NCBI GenBank assembly: GCA_032027125.1
Contig: JAVSMQ010000001.1
Coordinates: 380,169-444,168, forward strand
Length of the DNA stretch: 64,000 nucleotides
Origin: JANJTB01 sp032027125
GTDB lineage: Bacteria > Bacteroidota > Ignavibacteria > Kapaibacteriales > UBA2268
Direction of reading: 5' to 3'
Part shown: piece after piece, positions 18,793-27,575 of the stretch
Layout: each line of letters opens with the position of its first letter
Position numbering within the stretch: position 1 is the stretch's first letter
The notes under the pieces: model-generated
What the model saw: the letters and a program-made list of their open reading frames with translations, nothing else
Told to the model about the DNA's origin: nothing
The model's database searches: none
Program-made: the position numbers and the translations under genes

Positions 18793-19374
18793 TCAATTAG
18801 ATTTCAAAAAATCTTCATAATATATAAATTCCCCTTTTAAATCTTCATGTATAATTGTATCATTTGTTTCAATACTATAAAGGTCGTTCTTTGTTGTAAA
18901 AATATACATTTCCGAAGTTTCATCATTCCAATCCCATTGATTCATTTCACAAAATACTCTAAATCTAATATTTTCTTCAAAATCAATATAAAAATCCTTT
19001 GTGTTTTCATCAATGAAAACATCTACAACTTTTTTGTTCTCAAGAATTTTAATTAAATTATCTTCTAAAACTGTTAGAGTCTTAGCTCTATTATCATGAT
19101 AATTACCTTCATTATCATAGTAGCCATCATAATAATTCCAAGTGCAAAATATTTTATTATTCTTTTCTATTCTCCATGCAGTCACAACTCTTAATGAATA
19201 TTCTCCATGAGTTAAATAATCTTTTGTTTTGGGGTGTGTTCTTGGTTTCGCATCTATTAAAACTCTTCCAAAATCCAGTAATATTATAGATTCTAAACTG
19301 AAACCTATCTGAAAACAGTTCTTATCAATAATTTTTCTCAAATCTTGTATGAATGCTTCTTGAATATTATTCAT
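18793..19374 (-). CDS. Orphan immunity-like protein (193 aa)
   Basis: A soluble, acidic protein of 193 residues with no named family that I recognise. The N-terminal half (IQEAFIQDLRKIIDKNCF ... LDFGRVLIDAKPR ... VVTAWRIEKNNKIF) resembles its neighbour at 17978-18643. Its ATG overlaps the TGA of RHS fragment 3 as ATGA, the coupling expected between an RHS toxin tip and its immunity gene. It has many aromatic and acidic residues (a WNYYDGYYDNEGN stretch), in keeping with a protein that binds a basic toxin. The role is inferred from position and coupling. Confidence 0.72.
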   Translation of the reverse strand: MNNIQEAFIQDLRKIIDKNCFQIGFSLESIILLDFGRVLIDAKPRTHPKTKDYLTHGEYSLRVVTAWRIEKNNKIFCTWNYYDGYYDNEGNYHDNRAKTLTVLEDNLIKILENKKVVDVFIDENTKDFYIDFEENIRFRVFCEMNQWDWNDETSEMYIFTTKNDLYSIETNDTIIHEDLKGEFIYYEDFLKSN

Positions 19375-19627
19375 AATTGTATTATCCCTAAATCTAATTG
19401 TTCAATTGTTTTAACAAATTCTTTGACAGTTTGTTTTGCTTCATCTACCAAACCCATTCCATTACCATCGCTAAGTATTAATGGACTATTTCCTGCATAA
19501 TGATATTATGTACAGCCATAATACATTTCCCAAAGCGGGTCAACAGAATTAAAACGTCACGTCTCATAATCATACTTTCTTACTCCTTGGTCTCCAAGAC
19601 TGGTTTGAATATTTTTCGAATAAAATT
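19371..19627 (-). pseudogene. RHS core fragment 3 with C-terminal tip, two nonsense codons
   Basis: On the minus strand one frame reads IQTSLGDQGVRKYDYET, stop, RFNSVDPLWEMYYGCT, stop, then YHYAGNSPLILSDGNGMG and on through LVDEAKQTVKEFVKTIEQ to a final TGA that overlaps the ATG of the 193-residue gene. The first stop (TGA) stands where Gly (GGA) is expected; the second also interrupts the core. The end of the core (YHYAGNSPL) passes straight into a short helical tail of about 35 residues. It is a decayed C-terminal end of an RHS protein, in frame for 80 codons apart from the stops. Confidence 0.85.
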
Positions 19628-19822
19628 TCACTTCATTTTTATAACGGGAATTTTTAAAGATTCGCATATTCCTCTTGCAGTAAAAGTGTTTATTTCGATA
19701 TGTCTGGGAACTGTTGATGATTGATTTGATTCCGGATTATAAAAAACTGTATGTTTACTGCCTTCACGCTCTAATATACAACCATTCAATATCAGCCATT
19801 TAATTAATTCTTTACGTTTCAT
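19628..19822 (-). CDS. hicA: HicA-type mRNA interferase toxin
   Basis: A 64-residue protein of the HicA/YcfA double-stranded RNA-binding fold: KRKELIKWLILNGCILEREGS at the start, catalytic-type His24 in GSKHTVFYNP, VPRHIEINTFTARGICESLKIP at the end. HicA toxins cut mRNA and are held off by HicB. Its ATG overlaps the end of hicB by four bases. The order antitoxin then toxin is one of the two known for HicBA. Its stop touches the start of RHS fragment 3. Confidence 0.88.
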   Translation of the reverse strand: MKRKELIKWLILNGCILEREGSKHTVFYNPESNQSSTVPRHIEINTFTARGICESLKIPVIKMK

Positions 19823-20031
19823 CCGCTTACAAGAATTTCTTCTTCAAACGAATCACTTCCTATTTCTTTGAAGTGCATAGAATTAGACTCAATTATCAGT
19901 TGAATTGCTTCAACAAGATTTTCTTTAACCTCCTCAACAGTTCTTCCCTGAGTATTAACTCCTGAAATCTCTTTGACTGTTGCGGCATACCAACCATCAA
20001 CTTTGGTTATTATTGCTGTATATTTAAACAT
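19819..20031 (-). CDS. hicB: HicB-type antitoxin
   Basis: A 70-residue HicB with the partial RNase-H-like fold: FKYTAIITKVDGWYAATVKE, then GVNTQGRTVEEVKENLVEAI. It is the short form without an obvious DNA-binding tail, although such systems normally regulate their own promoter. It precedes and overlaps hicA by four bases and would neutralise it by direct binding. Confidence 0.88.
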   Translation of the reverse strand: MFKYTAIITKVDGWYAATVKEISGVNTQGRTVEEVKENLVEAIQLIIESNSMHFKEIGSDSFEEEILVSG

Positions 20032-20108
20032 TTTATAACTCCTATGGATATTATAAATATTCTACGTTAAGTGAAGCAAACTATTTTATAACTGTTATGA
20101 AATCTCTA

Positions 20109-20330
20109 TTACTTTATATCTATCAATCTATAATATTTTTCAAATTGTGGTTCAACCGAATTAAAACTTTCTTTCTCAAAATCGTATTTACGGACGAAGT
20201 GGTCACCCAATTTGTTCTCTACATCTTTCTCCTTGCCGATATAGCCCTGACGTGTCACACCCAAAGTGTCGAGCATTGTGCCGCCGAATGGTTCGCAAGT
20301 TTTGTAGTTCTTTAGTTGTTTATTTTTCAT
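20109..20330 (-). pseudogene. RHS core fragment 2 (73 codons)
   Basis: One open frame: YKTCEPFGGTM, DTLGVTRQGYIGKEKD, NKLGDHFVRKYDFEKESF, NSVEPQFEKYYRL and stop. This follows the RHS repeat-associated core closely (expected YKPFGG, TRQGFIGKEKD, LGDHGVRKYDYE, RF.S.DPLWEKYYGW) but starts and ends abruptly. Although it has an ATG and could be translated, it lacks the rest of the core and any toxin domain, so I call it a remnant. It begins 14 bases after the stop of the 215-residue lipoprotein gene. Confidence 0.8.
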
Positions 20331-20344
20331 AATAAGTTAGTAAC

Positions 20345-20992
20345 CTAATTTGCTTTAACTCCCATACCAAATTTAAAGTCATGAAATTTTATTGAATTAT
20401 AGTATTCATACCTATCCTCATCAATTTTGTTCCACGAAATACTATCAAGATTAAGTTTGAAATAAGTACCTTTAAAACTTGGAAATATTTTATTAATTAT
20501 ACTTTTATTTAATGAAGTAAAAAGAGTATCTGTAGTTGAATCTATCTTATTAGAAATTTGTAAAATTGAATTTGAGTATTTTAGATATTCTTCAGTATTT
20601 TGCTTTTTATTTAACCAAAGAATAGCAAAGCCAAATAATTCATGATTGATTTCTTTGCAGCCAATTATACTAAATCCAGGCTTATAAAATTCAATTTCAT
20701 CATCATAAATATAGCTTTGAAATTCGACCTCTAAGGTGGTATTTCTAAAATAATGGTCTGATTTATCATATGTGTGCATAAAATTGCAGTAACAATTCCA
20801 ATAAGGTCTTAATAATTTTGATTTAAAATTTATTGAATAAGAATGAGGTCCGGCAAATTCATTATTTATCTTTATAGGGATTTTAAATTCATTCATAGGT
20901 ATAGTAAATTTTTCCTGACTAATTTTACATTTTTGGCTATTACATGAAAAAATTAGAATCATAAAAAATAACAACATCAATATGTTCTTCAT
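20345..20992 (-). CDS. Orphan lipoprotein (215 aa), candidate immunity protein
   Basis: A 215-residue predicted lipoprotein (signal segment, lipobox IFSC, Cys17), then beta-rich sequence with many aromatic residues. I recognise no family. RHS fragment 2 resumes 14 bases after its stop, the same arrangement as behind the 221-residue gene. A membrane-anchored immunity protein against a surface-delivered RHS toxin would fit, but the context is the only evidence; a plain cell-envelope lipoprotein is possible. Confidence 0.6.
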   Translation of the reverse strand: MKNILMLLFFMILIFSCNSQKCKISQEKFTIPMNEFKIPIKINNEFAGPHSYSINFKSKLLRPYWNCYCNFMHTYDKSDHYFRNTTLEVEFQSYIYDDEIEFYKPGFSIIGCKEINHELFGFAILWLNKKQNTEEYLKYSNSILQISNKIDSTTDTLFTSLNKSIINKIFPSFKGTYFKLNLDSISWNKIDEDRYEYYNSIKFHDFKFGMGVKAN

Positions 20993-21024
20993 TTTGTAGC
21001 TCCAATAATTTTTTCACCTTCTTT

Positions 21025-21807
21025 TTACATAACTTCAACAACTTCTTCATCAGTCATAATCTGATTCAGTAAAACCGATAAATCACTTCTCGTAAAGCTT
21101 GAAATTTCATCTTTTTCGGAATCAAGTTTTTCTACAACTCCAAACATTTTTATATCATCAAAAAATATTATCAATGATAAAATCATCAAATTCCCTGATT
21201 CATTTACATCAAATAAATCGAATAAATCATCGGCAATGTGAAATAATTCAGAAATTTCCAATTTGGCAATGTAGTTTTTTAAAATCCGGTGGAGTTCATA
21301 AGAAAATTTCGCTTTTGAAATCAGTAAACCGCTTGAATAATTATCAGGATTATCCAGAATATATTCGGCTATATCCAAAACAATTCTGTTACCGCTGAAA
21401 TAATTTAGTTTCAGCCTTGCTTCTTTGACCGGAATTGACACCGAATCAGAAAAAATGTAAGTAATTAATGTTGTAACCGGTCTTATAGTAAAATTGAATC
21501 TGAGGTCTATGGCATTTTGCAGCAAATCAGTCAGATACTCTTTGTCCGGAGAAGCATATTTCAATTGAAAATCATAAAAAGAATCAAAAGCACTGTCGTC
21601 ATTGCAGAGGTCATCAGGGAAAATTTCTTCTGCAGAAATCACTGACATTATTCTGTAGCACTGATATAAAGCATCTGCACGGATGAATTTTTCATAGAAA
21701 GCATCGGAGGCAAATGAGTTGATTAGATTTTGATATGTTGCACTCGATACATCATTGAGCAGACCATGGAGTCTTTCATTTTCATTTTTTATTTGTACTT
21801 CAAACAT
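21025..21807 (-). CDS. Hypothetical cytoplasmic protein (260 aa)
   Basis: An acidic, leucine-rich, mainly helical protein with no signal peptide and no domain I can name. It has a helix pattern throughout (ISELFHIADDLFDLFDVN; ARLKLNYFSGNRIVLDIAEYI) and a negatively charged C-terminus (TDEEVVEVM). It starts the minus-strand run that continues into the RHS-associated genes, but 32 bases separate it from the lipoprotein gene and there is no direct link to RHS. Confidence 0.65.
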   Translation of the reverse strand: MFEVQIKNENERLHGLLNDVSSATYQNLINSFASDAFYEKFIRADALYQCYRIMSVISAEEIFPDDLCNDDSAFDSFYDFQLKYASPDKEYLTDLLQNAIDLRFNFTIRPVTTLITYIFSDSVSIPVKEARLKLNYFSGNRIVLDIAEYILDNPDNYSSGLLISKAKFSYELHRILKNYIAKLEISELFHIADDLFDLFDVNESGNLMILSLIIFFDDIKMFGVVEKLDSEKDEISSFTRSDLSVLLNQIMTDEEVVEVM

Positions 21808-21992
21808 TTTATTTTCAATTTTTGTATAAAATTACACTACTAAATTATTGAAATTTACAACAATAACAAAAATAAATGATTGAGAATTTTTAGTAATTGA
21901 ATATAAAATTGATATTACTAATGAGTTTACTTCAGAAGATTCAGTATTTCTATAAAAACACCAAATGAATTCTGAAAATATATGCAGATTTT

Positions 21993-22031
21993 AAAAACCA
22001 CTTTCGATATTAAGTTCTGAAAATGGTTTTT
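21993..22031 (-). terminator. Intrinsic terminator overlapping a stop codon
   Basis: On the minus strand AAAAACCATTTTC pairs with GAAAGTGGTTTTT (13 bp with one G-T wobble) across a short loop and ends in TTTTT. The 5' arm is the last codons of the 121-residue gene and its TAA lies in the loop, so the coding end doubles as the hairpin. Confidence 0.65.
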
Positions 22032-22375
22032 CTTCTGTTGTTTTGTTTCTTATCCAAGCTGTTTTCTTTACTGATACTGCCAATTGGGTATTTGTTTATT
22101 TTATAGCCTGATTTTCTGAAGTAATCAAATATATCTTCATCATTCAACAATTCACGGTCGTATATAACAGTTAATAATCCCGAATCATTATTGAAATATG
22201 AATCAATTATTCCTTCTGTATCAACTAAATTTTCCGAAAGCTTTTCAAAATTTTTGTAATCAGAAATTTTGGTATGTATAAATAATGCTTCGGGTGCTGC
22301 CGCTAACGATTGCGAAACTGATAATACCGATATAAAAATAACAGTAACCAACGAAATCAATTTATAGGATTTCAT
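22010..22375 (-). CDS. Small secreted protein with HMA-like fold, no metal cysteines
   Basis: A 121-residue protein with a signal peptide (cleavage after about residue 26, SLAAAPEA). The mature part (IHTKISDYKNFEKLSENLVDT-type opening, GIIDSYFNNDSGLLTVIYDRELLNDEDIFDYFRKSGYKI) follows the beta-alpha-beta-beta-alpha rhythm of heavy-metal-associated domains, but the CxxC metal site is absent. A periplasmic binding or assembly role is possible; none can be assigned. Ends in its own terminator. Confidence 0.6.
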   Translation of the reverse strand: MKSYKLISLVTVIFISVLSVSQSLAAAPEALFIHTKISDYKNFEKLSENLVDTEGIIDSYFNNDSGLLTVIYDRELLNDEDIFDYFRKSGYKINKYPIGSISKENSLDKKQNNRRKTIFRT

Positions 22376-22481
22376 TTCTTTTCTCCGGTTTATTTTTTAA
22401 TTTATTTAACTTACATTTATAGTTACGCTATGGCTATAAAAAAGTTTCACAACATTAAGCCGGAGAAAAGTTAAAAAATTT

Positions 22482-22513
22482 GTTTAATGAGACCTTAAAA
22501 GGATTCATTAAAC
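22482..22513 (-). terminator. Terminator of the 175-residue lipoprotein gene
   Basis: GTTTAATGA (22482-22490) and TCATTAAAC (22505-22513) form a perfect 9-bp stem; on the minus strand AAATTTTTT follows. It lies 29 bases beyond the stop of the gene at 22543. Confidence 0.5.
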
Positions 22514-22542
22514 AGGTTATTACATATTTTCAAACCACAGAA

Positions 22543-23070
22543 CTATTTCTTTTCCCCGAGTTTCTTAATTATTTCCAAACCGGAATCATTATAATTAGCA
22601 AAAAAATCATAATCGGTAACATGGTCAACAGCAAGCAGACACGGACTGCTTTTGCCTTCTAATCCACAACCGCATACAGTACCTTCATCTGTAGTTTTAA
22701 AACCGCAGCTATTGCAGTCATCATCACTTTCGCAGGATACAATGAATGGATGTTTTACAGAAAGCCCTGTCTTATTGTACTCACCGCTGAAATGGAAATT
22801 TACAGCACCGATATCGCCCTTATCCGTTTTATAGATAAGTGCAACAAAAGATGACTTTAAATCGCTTTTTAATTCGTGGCTAATAATTTGGCTGATGCCG
22901 CCTTTCTTTTCGCTTATATACCCGACTAATGAGGGCAATGCAGACTGGACATAATCACCGCTTGTAACCCCTTGCTTGTTTTGTTCGGGTGTCTCTTCCG
23001 GCAAATCTTTTGTTTCATTGCACGATGTTATCAAAAAAGTAAAAAGCAGTCCAAACAGAATATATTTCAT
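22543..23070 (-). CDS. Cysteine-rich lipoprotein of unknown function
   Basis: A 175-residue predicted lipoprotein from the ATG at 23070 (MKYILFGLLFTFLITSC, lipobox Cys). The mature protein has a cluster of six cysteines (CESDDDCNSCGF and GTVCGCG, then SPCLL) at about residues 115-150, which could bind metal or form disulfides. In-frame starts at 23097 and 23085 would put charged or polar residues before the signal segment, so 23070 is preferred. No family recognised. Transcribed divergently from PBP1A. Confidence 0.6.
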   Translation of the reverse strand: MKYILFGLLFTFLITSCNETKDLPEETPEQNKQGVTSGDYVQSALPSLVGYISEKKGGISQIISHELKSDLKSSFVALIYKTDKGDIGAVNFHFSGEYNKTGLSVKHPFIVSCESDDDCNSCGFKTTDEGTVCGCGLEGKSSPCLLAVDHVTDYDFFANYNDSGLEIIKKLGEKK

Positions 23071-23280
23071 AGTTCCAAAAGACATAAATAACTCCAAATT
23101 TTATTCATAAAATGTTTTTTTTCATAATAATTCCTATCAACAAAATAATTTTGAATTTAGTGTAAAAAAAGATTATCAAATTATATTCAAAAAAACAATG
23201 GATTCTCGAAAATAGTTGTTATTTTAGAGTTTTACTTGTGAAGAGTTTTATAAATAATTGTTTGAAATACGTTAATTAGC

Positions 23281-25509
23281 ATGAAACCCATACATTTTTT
23301 GATTTTGTTATGTATATCAACTGTGATTTTTGCATTGGCAGTAGCATTTTATGTAAATAATGTTGTATCTATCGGAATGCCCAGTCTTGAACAGTTAGAA
23401 AATCCGAGAACGAATCTTGCAACCCGTGTTATCAGTGCCGACGGAAAACTACTTGACCATTTTTACAATGAAAGACGCGTAAATCTGACTTATGACAGCA
23501 TACCTGACTTTTTTATCAAATCTTTAGTTGCAACTGAAGATAAAAATTTCTGGAATCACTGGGGTGTTCATACCGGACGGGTATTTAACGCTGCTGTTAA
23601 AAACATATTCGGAGATAAGGAAGGTGCAAGTACTCTGACTATGCAGTTATCACGTAATCTTTTCTTATCACATGAAGTATCATGGGAACGAAAAATCAGA
23701 GAAGCTTTTTTATCAATGCAGATTGAAAAGACCTATACCAAAAAAGAAATTCTCGAAATGTACTCAAATACAGTATATTTCGGAAACAGTGCTTACGGCA
23801 TTCAGGTTGCTTCACAGGTTTATTTCGATAAATCGCCTTCGGAACTGACTTTGTCGGAATGTGCTATGCTGGTCGGACTACTTAAAGCACCCGAGACTTA
23901 TAATCCCTTTAAAAATCCTGACAGGTCAATTGGAAGAAGAAATTTAATCCTCGAGTTGATGCTTGACCAGGATTATATCTCAACCGGTCAGTATGCTGAA
24001 GCAGCCAAAGCACCACTGACGGTATATAAATCCGATAAAAGTAAAAAGACATACCGTAAATATCTCGGAGAGCAATCTGCACCCCACTTCGTTGAAATGA
24101 TCAGGCAGGATATTTCGCGGGATAATTCTATGCTTGATTACAATCTTTACCGCGATGGGCTTACAATTCATACTACTCTTAACTCGAAAATACAAAGATA
24201 TTCAAATGAGGCTGTAGCAGAGCATCTCGCTGAAATTCAAAGAACTTTTGAAAAAAGGTGGAATTGGAGCCGACATAAAGCTCTCCTTGATGAACTCATA
24301 ACTAAAGCTATAAAAAGTCAGCCCGATTATAAAGCTGCATCAAGAGAAAACAGAAAAATTATTGAAAAGAGGTTATCTTCAAATCGGAATTTTATTGATT
24401 CTGTCAAAAATGCAGCTACAACCATACAGGTCGGTCTCGTTGTGATTGACCCGTCAAACGGAGCCATACTCGGAATGGTTGGTGCCTCACCTAAATTTAT
24501 GAAAGACCACGGCGAATCTAAATATTCACTTAATCATGCTTTTCAAATAAAGCGGCAGCCGGGTTCGGCATTCAAACCTTTTGTATATGCCAGTTCTCTT
24601 CAAAAGGGTTTGACTCCTGAATCAATGATTGAATGCGGACCTTTTTCATATCTGCTTCCCACCGGAGAAACGTGGTCTCCAAAAGGTTCTGCCGACTGTG
24701 CCGAAGGTGAAAAATCAAGTCTTGAAAATGCTCTGCGGATTTCAATAAACACTGTTTCGGCACGATTGATAACTGAGGTAACAACTCCAAGAGATGTTGT
24801 CAATCTTGCAAGACGAATGGGAATAGAATCGCCGCTTGCCGGAGTTCCTGCATTGGCTTTGGGTGCAGGAGGTGATGTTGACCCGGTTGAATTGACTTCA
24901 GCTTACGGGACTTTTCCAAATAACGGTATTCATGTTCCTCCATATTATATCAGCAGTATCGAGGATAAAAATGGCACTTTGATTCGTGAAAAAAGAAGAT
25001 TTGTCAATTTGAATGAAGCTATGAGAAATGAGATTTCTTCCCAAATGATTTATATGATGAGAAGAGTTGTTGATGCCGGTACTGCATCGAGGGCAGTCAG
25101 GTCCAGGTTTACAGGAGTTGAGGCAGCAGGCAAAACCGGCACGACAAATGATGCTGCAGATGCCTGGTTTGTTGGATTTACACCTCAATTAGTATGCGGT
25201 ATATGGTTAGGATTTGATGATAAGAGAATAACTTTTGATGTTTTAGGTTCAGACGGATATGGAGGACGCTCTGCCGCACCTATTTGGGGAATACTCATGG
25301 ATAAAATTTACAAGGACCTTAATCTGCCTTATAAACAAAAAGAGTTTTCATACAGCAGGAAAAAGGACAGTCTCGACCGCAGTCCTATTCCCTACCCTGT
25401 TACCGAAAACCAATTGGAAAGTAATCCCTGGCTCAGACAAAAATTAGAAGACACATCCGGCAGCAGTATGCCGAATGAAAATGAACTGCCGCCATTACCA
25501 TTGAAATGA
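23281..25509 (+). CDS. Class A penicillin-binding protein (PBP1A-type)
   Basis: A 742-residue bifunctional peptidoglycan synthase. One N-terminal membrane anchor (residues 5-27). Glycosyltransferase 51 domain (about 60-250): catalytic Glu86 in ATEDKNFWNHWGV, GASTLTMQLSRNLFL, RKIREAFLSMQIEKTYTKKEILEMY, VYFGNSAYGI. Transpeptidase domain (about 380-690): SAFK (SxxK) near 430, SIN in place of SxN near 487, KTGTT near 618. All motifs are intact. It polymerises and crosslinks glycan strands in the periplasm. The FAH gene follows after 27 bases, so they may share a transcript. Confidence 0.95.
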   Translation: MKPIHFLILLCISTVIFALAVAFYVNNVVSIGMPSLEQLENPRTNLATRVISADGKLLDHFYNERRVNLTYDSIPDFFIKSLVATEDKNFWNHWGVHTGRVFNAAVKNIFGDKEGASTLTMQLSRNLFLSHEVSWERKIREAFLSMQIEKTYTKKEILEMYSNTVYFGNSAYGIQVASQVYFDKSPSELTLSECAMLVGLLKAPETYNPFKNPDRSIGRRNLILELMLDQDYISTGQYAEAAKAPLTVYKSDKSKKTYRKYLGEQSAPHFVEMIRQDISRDNSMLDYNLYRDGLTIHTTLNSKIQRYSNEAVAEHLAEIQRTFEKRWNWSRHKALLDELITKAIKSQPDYKAASRENRKIIEKRLSSNRNFIDSVKNAATTIQVGLVVIDPSNGAILGMVGASPKFMKDHGESKYSLNHAFQIKRQPGSAFKPFVYASSLQKGLTPESMIECGPFSYLLPTGETWSPKGSADCAEGEKSSLENALRISINTVSARLITEVTTPRDVVNLARRMGIESPLAGVPALALGAGGDVDPVELTSAYGTFPNNGIHVPPYYISSIEDKNGTLIREKRRFVNLNEAMRNEISSQMIYMMRRVVDAGTASRAVRSRFTGVEAAGKTGTTNDAADAWFVGFTPQLVCGIWLGFDDKRITFDVLGSDGYGGRSAAPIWGILMDKIYKDLNLPYKQKEFSYSRKKDSLDRSPIPYPVTENQLESNPWLRQKLEDTSGSSMPNENELPPLPLK

Positions 25510-25536
25510 ATTTTATAATTATTCCGGAATATATCT

Positions 25537-26199
25537 ATGAGCTATTTTAAACTGAAAATTTTGGACGGCGATGAGTTAAACGCAGGAACTATGTATTGTA
25601 TTGGTCAGAATTATGCCCGACATGCTGCTGAAATGGGTTCATCTGTTTCAGAAAATCCGACAGTATTTATAAAACCGCCGTCAGCATATATACCAAGCGG
25701 CGAAAAAATACTTCTCCCTGATTTTTCCGAAAATATTCATCATGAAGTTGAACTTGTAGTATTAATAGGCAAGGACTGCCACATTATCAGTAAAGATGAT
25801 GCATATCATTATATTGCAGGATACGCTGTCGGAATTGATGTGACTCTCCGTGACCTCCAGCAAAAGGCTAAAAATGAAGGCAAACCATGGTCTGTGGCAA
25901 AGGGATTCTATACTTCTGCACCTATATCAGAATTTGTTCCTCAGCAGCGGTTCGGCAGTGCAATTCCATTTTTCGATTTAAAACTTTGGGTAAATGACGA
26001 GTTGAGGCAATCCGGAAATACATCAGAAATGGAGAGAACAGTTGCCGAATTAGTCCAATATCTGGCAGGTGTATTTACTCTCAGAAAAGGTGATTTAATT
26101 TTTACCGGAACTCCCGAAGGAGTCGGACAGATTAAAAGCGGCGATGTTGTTAAAGCTCAATTACAAAATTTTGTAGATATATCAGTTGGAGTTGATTAA
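25537..26199 (+). CDS. Fumarylacetoacetate hydrolase family protein
   Basis: A 220-residue FAH-fold enzyme: YCIGQNYARHAAEM at the start, PTVFIKPPSAYIP, HHEVELVVLIGKD with the metal-binding Glu pair, YAVGIDVTLRDLQ, WSVAKGFYTSAPI and TGTPEGVGQIKSGD. The layout fits the short acylpyruvase/oxaloacetate tautomerase type (YcgM/FAHD1). It needs Mg2+ or Mn2+ and acts in the cytoplasm. Its TAA overlaps the ATG of the next gene by one base (TAATG). The substrate is not decided by sequence. Confidence 0.9.
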   Translation: MSYFKLKILDGDELNAGTMYCIGQNYARHAAEMGSSVSENPTVFIKPPSAYIPSGEKILLPDFSENIHHEVELVVLIGKDCHIISKDDAYHYIAGYAVGIDVTLRDLQQKAKNEGKPWSVAKGFYTSAPISEFVPQQRFGSAIPFFDLKLWVNDELRQSGNTSEMERTVAELVQYLAGVFTLRKGDLIFTGTPEGVGQIKSGDVVKAQLQNFVDISVGVD

Positions 26200-27575
26200 T
26201 GAGAAATCCGGTTAAGTTTACAATTTTCATTTTTGCTATGCTGCTTCTTATAGAAAGCTGCACAACAATAACACGCACGGAAACAGATGTATATACAATT
26301 ACCGATAAAGATACATTAATAAATTATCATGTCACAAATCATCCCGGAAATCGTGATAATGGAGTAGTCTTTCCGTCATCGAAGGTAATTATGCCTGAGC
26401 GTGAACTTGTCCAGCACGATTCAATCGTTGAAAGGTTTTATCCGGATTTTATCAGACTCGGATTATTTGAAAGTATCGGTACAATCGGCGGCAACGGTGA
26501 TTATGGTATCGGAACGGGAATATTGGGCGTGTATCCGGATTTCGAGAAATTGGCTGAAACATTTCGCGGCAGGTCTGATGCTGTTTTTTCAGGCGGAATA
26601 TATAGATTTGGAATATTTGAATACAGGCTGCGATGGTTTCGCGATGCAAAAAACTGGACAATCGGCACACATGTAGTTGAGTTTTTACTGCCTGATTCAA
26701 GAGGCGAAAATGCTTTGATAAGTATGTTCCCATTATATATAAGAAAAAGATATTACCTGCGGGAGGAAATTCCTTACATTGCTCTGACACCATCGGTTGG
26801 TTTCGGTTATTATCCTTCATTTTATACAAATATTTCCGGCAGTATTGAAATCGGTTCGTTGGGCGGATTGAATCTGAGAGCTTATCTGGGACTGGCTGCA
26901 GGATATAATCCGACTTATTCGCCACAAATCAAAAACAACGATTATCAAAATAAAAATGAAGGCTTAACATCAATTTTTCCATATTTCGGTGTTGGTGTAT
27001 CGGTTTTGGATTTTCATAATCTGGTAAGTGAAACTGAAAAAGAATGGAAAGATTACGAGCATTCCTCATGGGATGTTGGTTTAATTCAATTTATGATGCT
27101 TAAAAGCGATGCTTCGGAATCAGTTATGGATGATAATAAATTATTCAGCGGGTTTCAGCTAAAAATTGCCAACTCATTTTTAGCTATTCCTTATAAAAAT
27201 AACAGGTTTTTTATTGGAACATCATTACTGAATCTGATGGTATTAGGAAGAGAGTCGTGGGGAATGGGAATATTACCGCTCCGCGGCGGTTATTGGTTTG
27301 TGTTGGCTGATGACGAACTATCAGCCGAACCTTTTTTTGAATTCAGTTATTATCCTTCCACAATGATAAATCTCGGTGCAAAAATTAATTTTGTTGTAAG
27401 TGAGTCAATCAATATCGGATTTGTTGCCGGTTATGTCAACGGCTCAACTTCAGTAAATTTACCAAGAGATTTTAATTTCGGTATTTCAAAGGATTTTTCA
27501 AATCTTTACATCGGCTTAAATTTTGGTATTATTGACAGAATTTTCTATCCTCACCAATTGAGGTACAACAAATGA
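26199..27575 (+). CDS. Lipoprotein with predicted beta-rich envelope domain (458 aa)
   Basis: A 458-residue predicted lipoprotein (lipobox LLLIESC). After a short linker it is made of alternating glycine- and aromatic-rich strands (GTIGGNGDYGIGTGILGVYP, IAIPYKNNRFFIGTS-like stretches, FFEFSYYPSTMINLGAKI, GLNFGII), the pattern of a membrane beta-barrel or beta-propeller. Unknown family. Start codon overlaps the FAH stop; its end overlaps the next lipoprotein by four bases, so the three are co-translated. Confidence 0.65.
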   Translation: MRNPVKFTIFIFAMLLLIESCTTITRTETDVYTITDKDTLINYHVTNHPGNRDNGVVFPSSKVIMPERELVQHDSIVERFYPDFIRLGLFESIGTIGGNGDYGIGTGILGVYPDFEKLAETFRGRSDAVFSGGIYRFGIFEYRLRWFRDAKNWTIGTHVVEFLLPDSRGENALISMFPLYIRKRYYLREEIPYIALTPSVGFGYYPSFYTNISGSIEIGSLGGLNLRAYLGLAAGYNPTYSPQIKNNDYQNKNEGLTSIFPYFGVGVSVLDFHNLVSETEKEWKDYEHSSWDVGLIQFMMLKSDASESVMDDNKLFSGFQLKIANSFLAIPYKNNRFFIGTSLLNLMVLGRESWGMGILPLRGGYWFVLADDELSAEPFFEFSYYPSTMINLGAKINFVVSESINIGFVAGYVNGSTSVNLPRDFNFGISKDFSNLYIGLNFGIIDRIFYPHQLRYNK

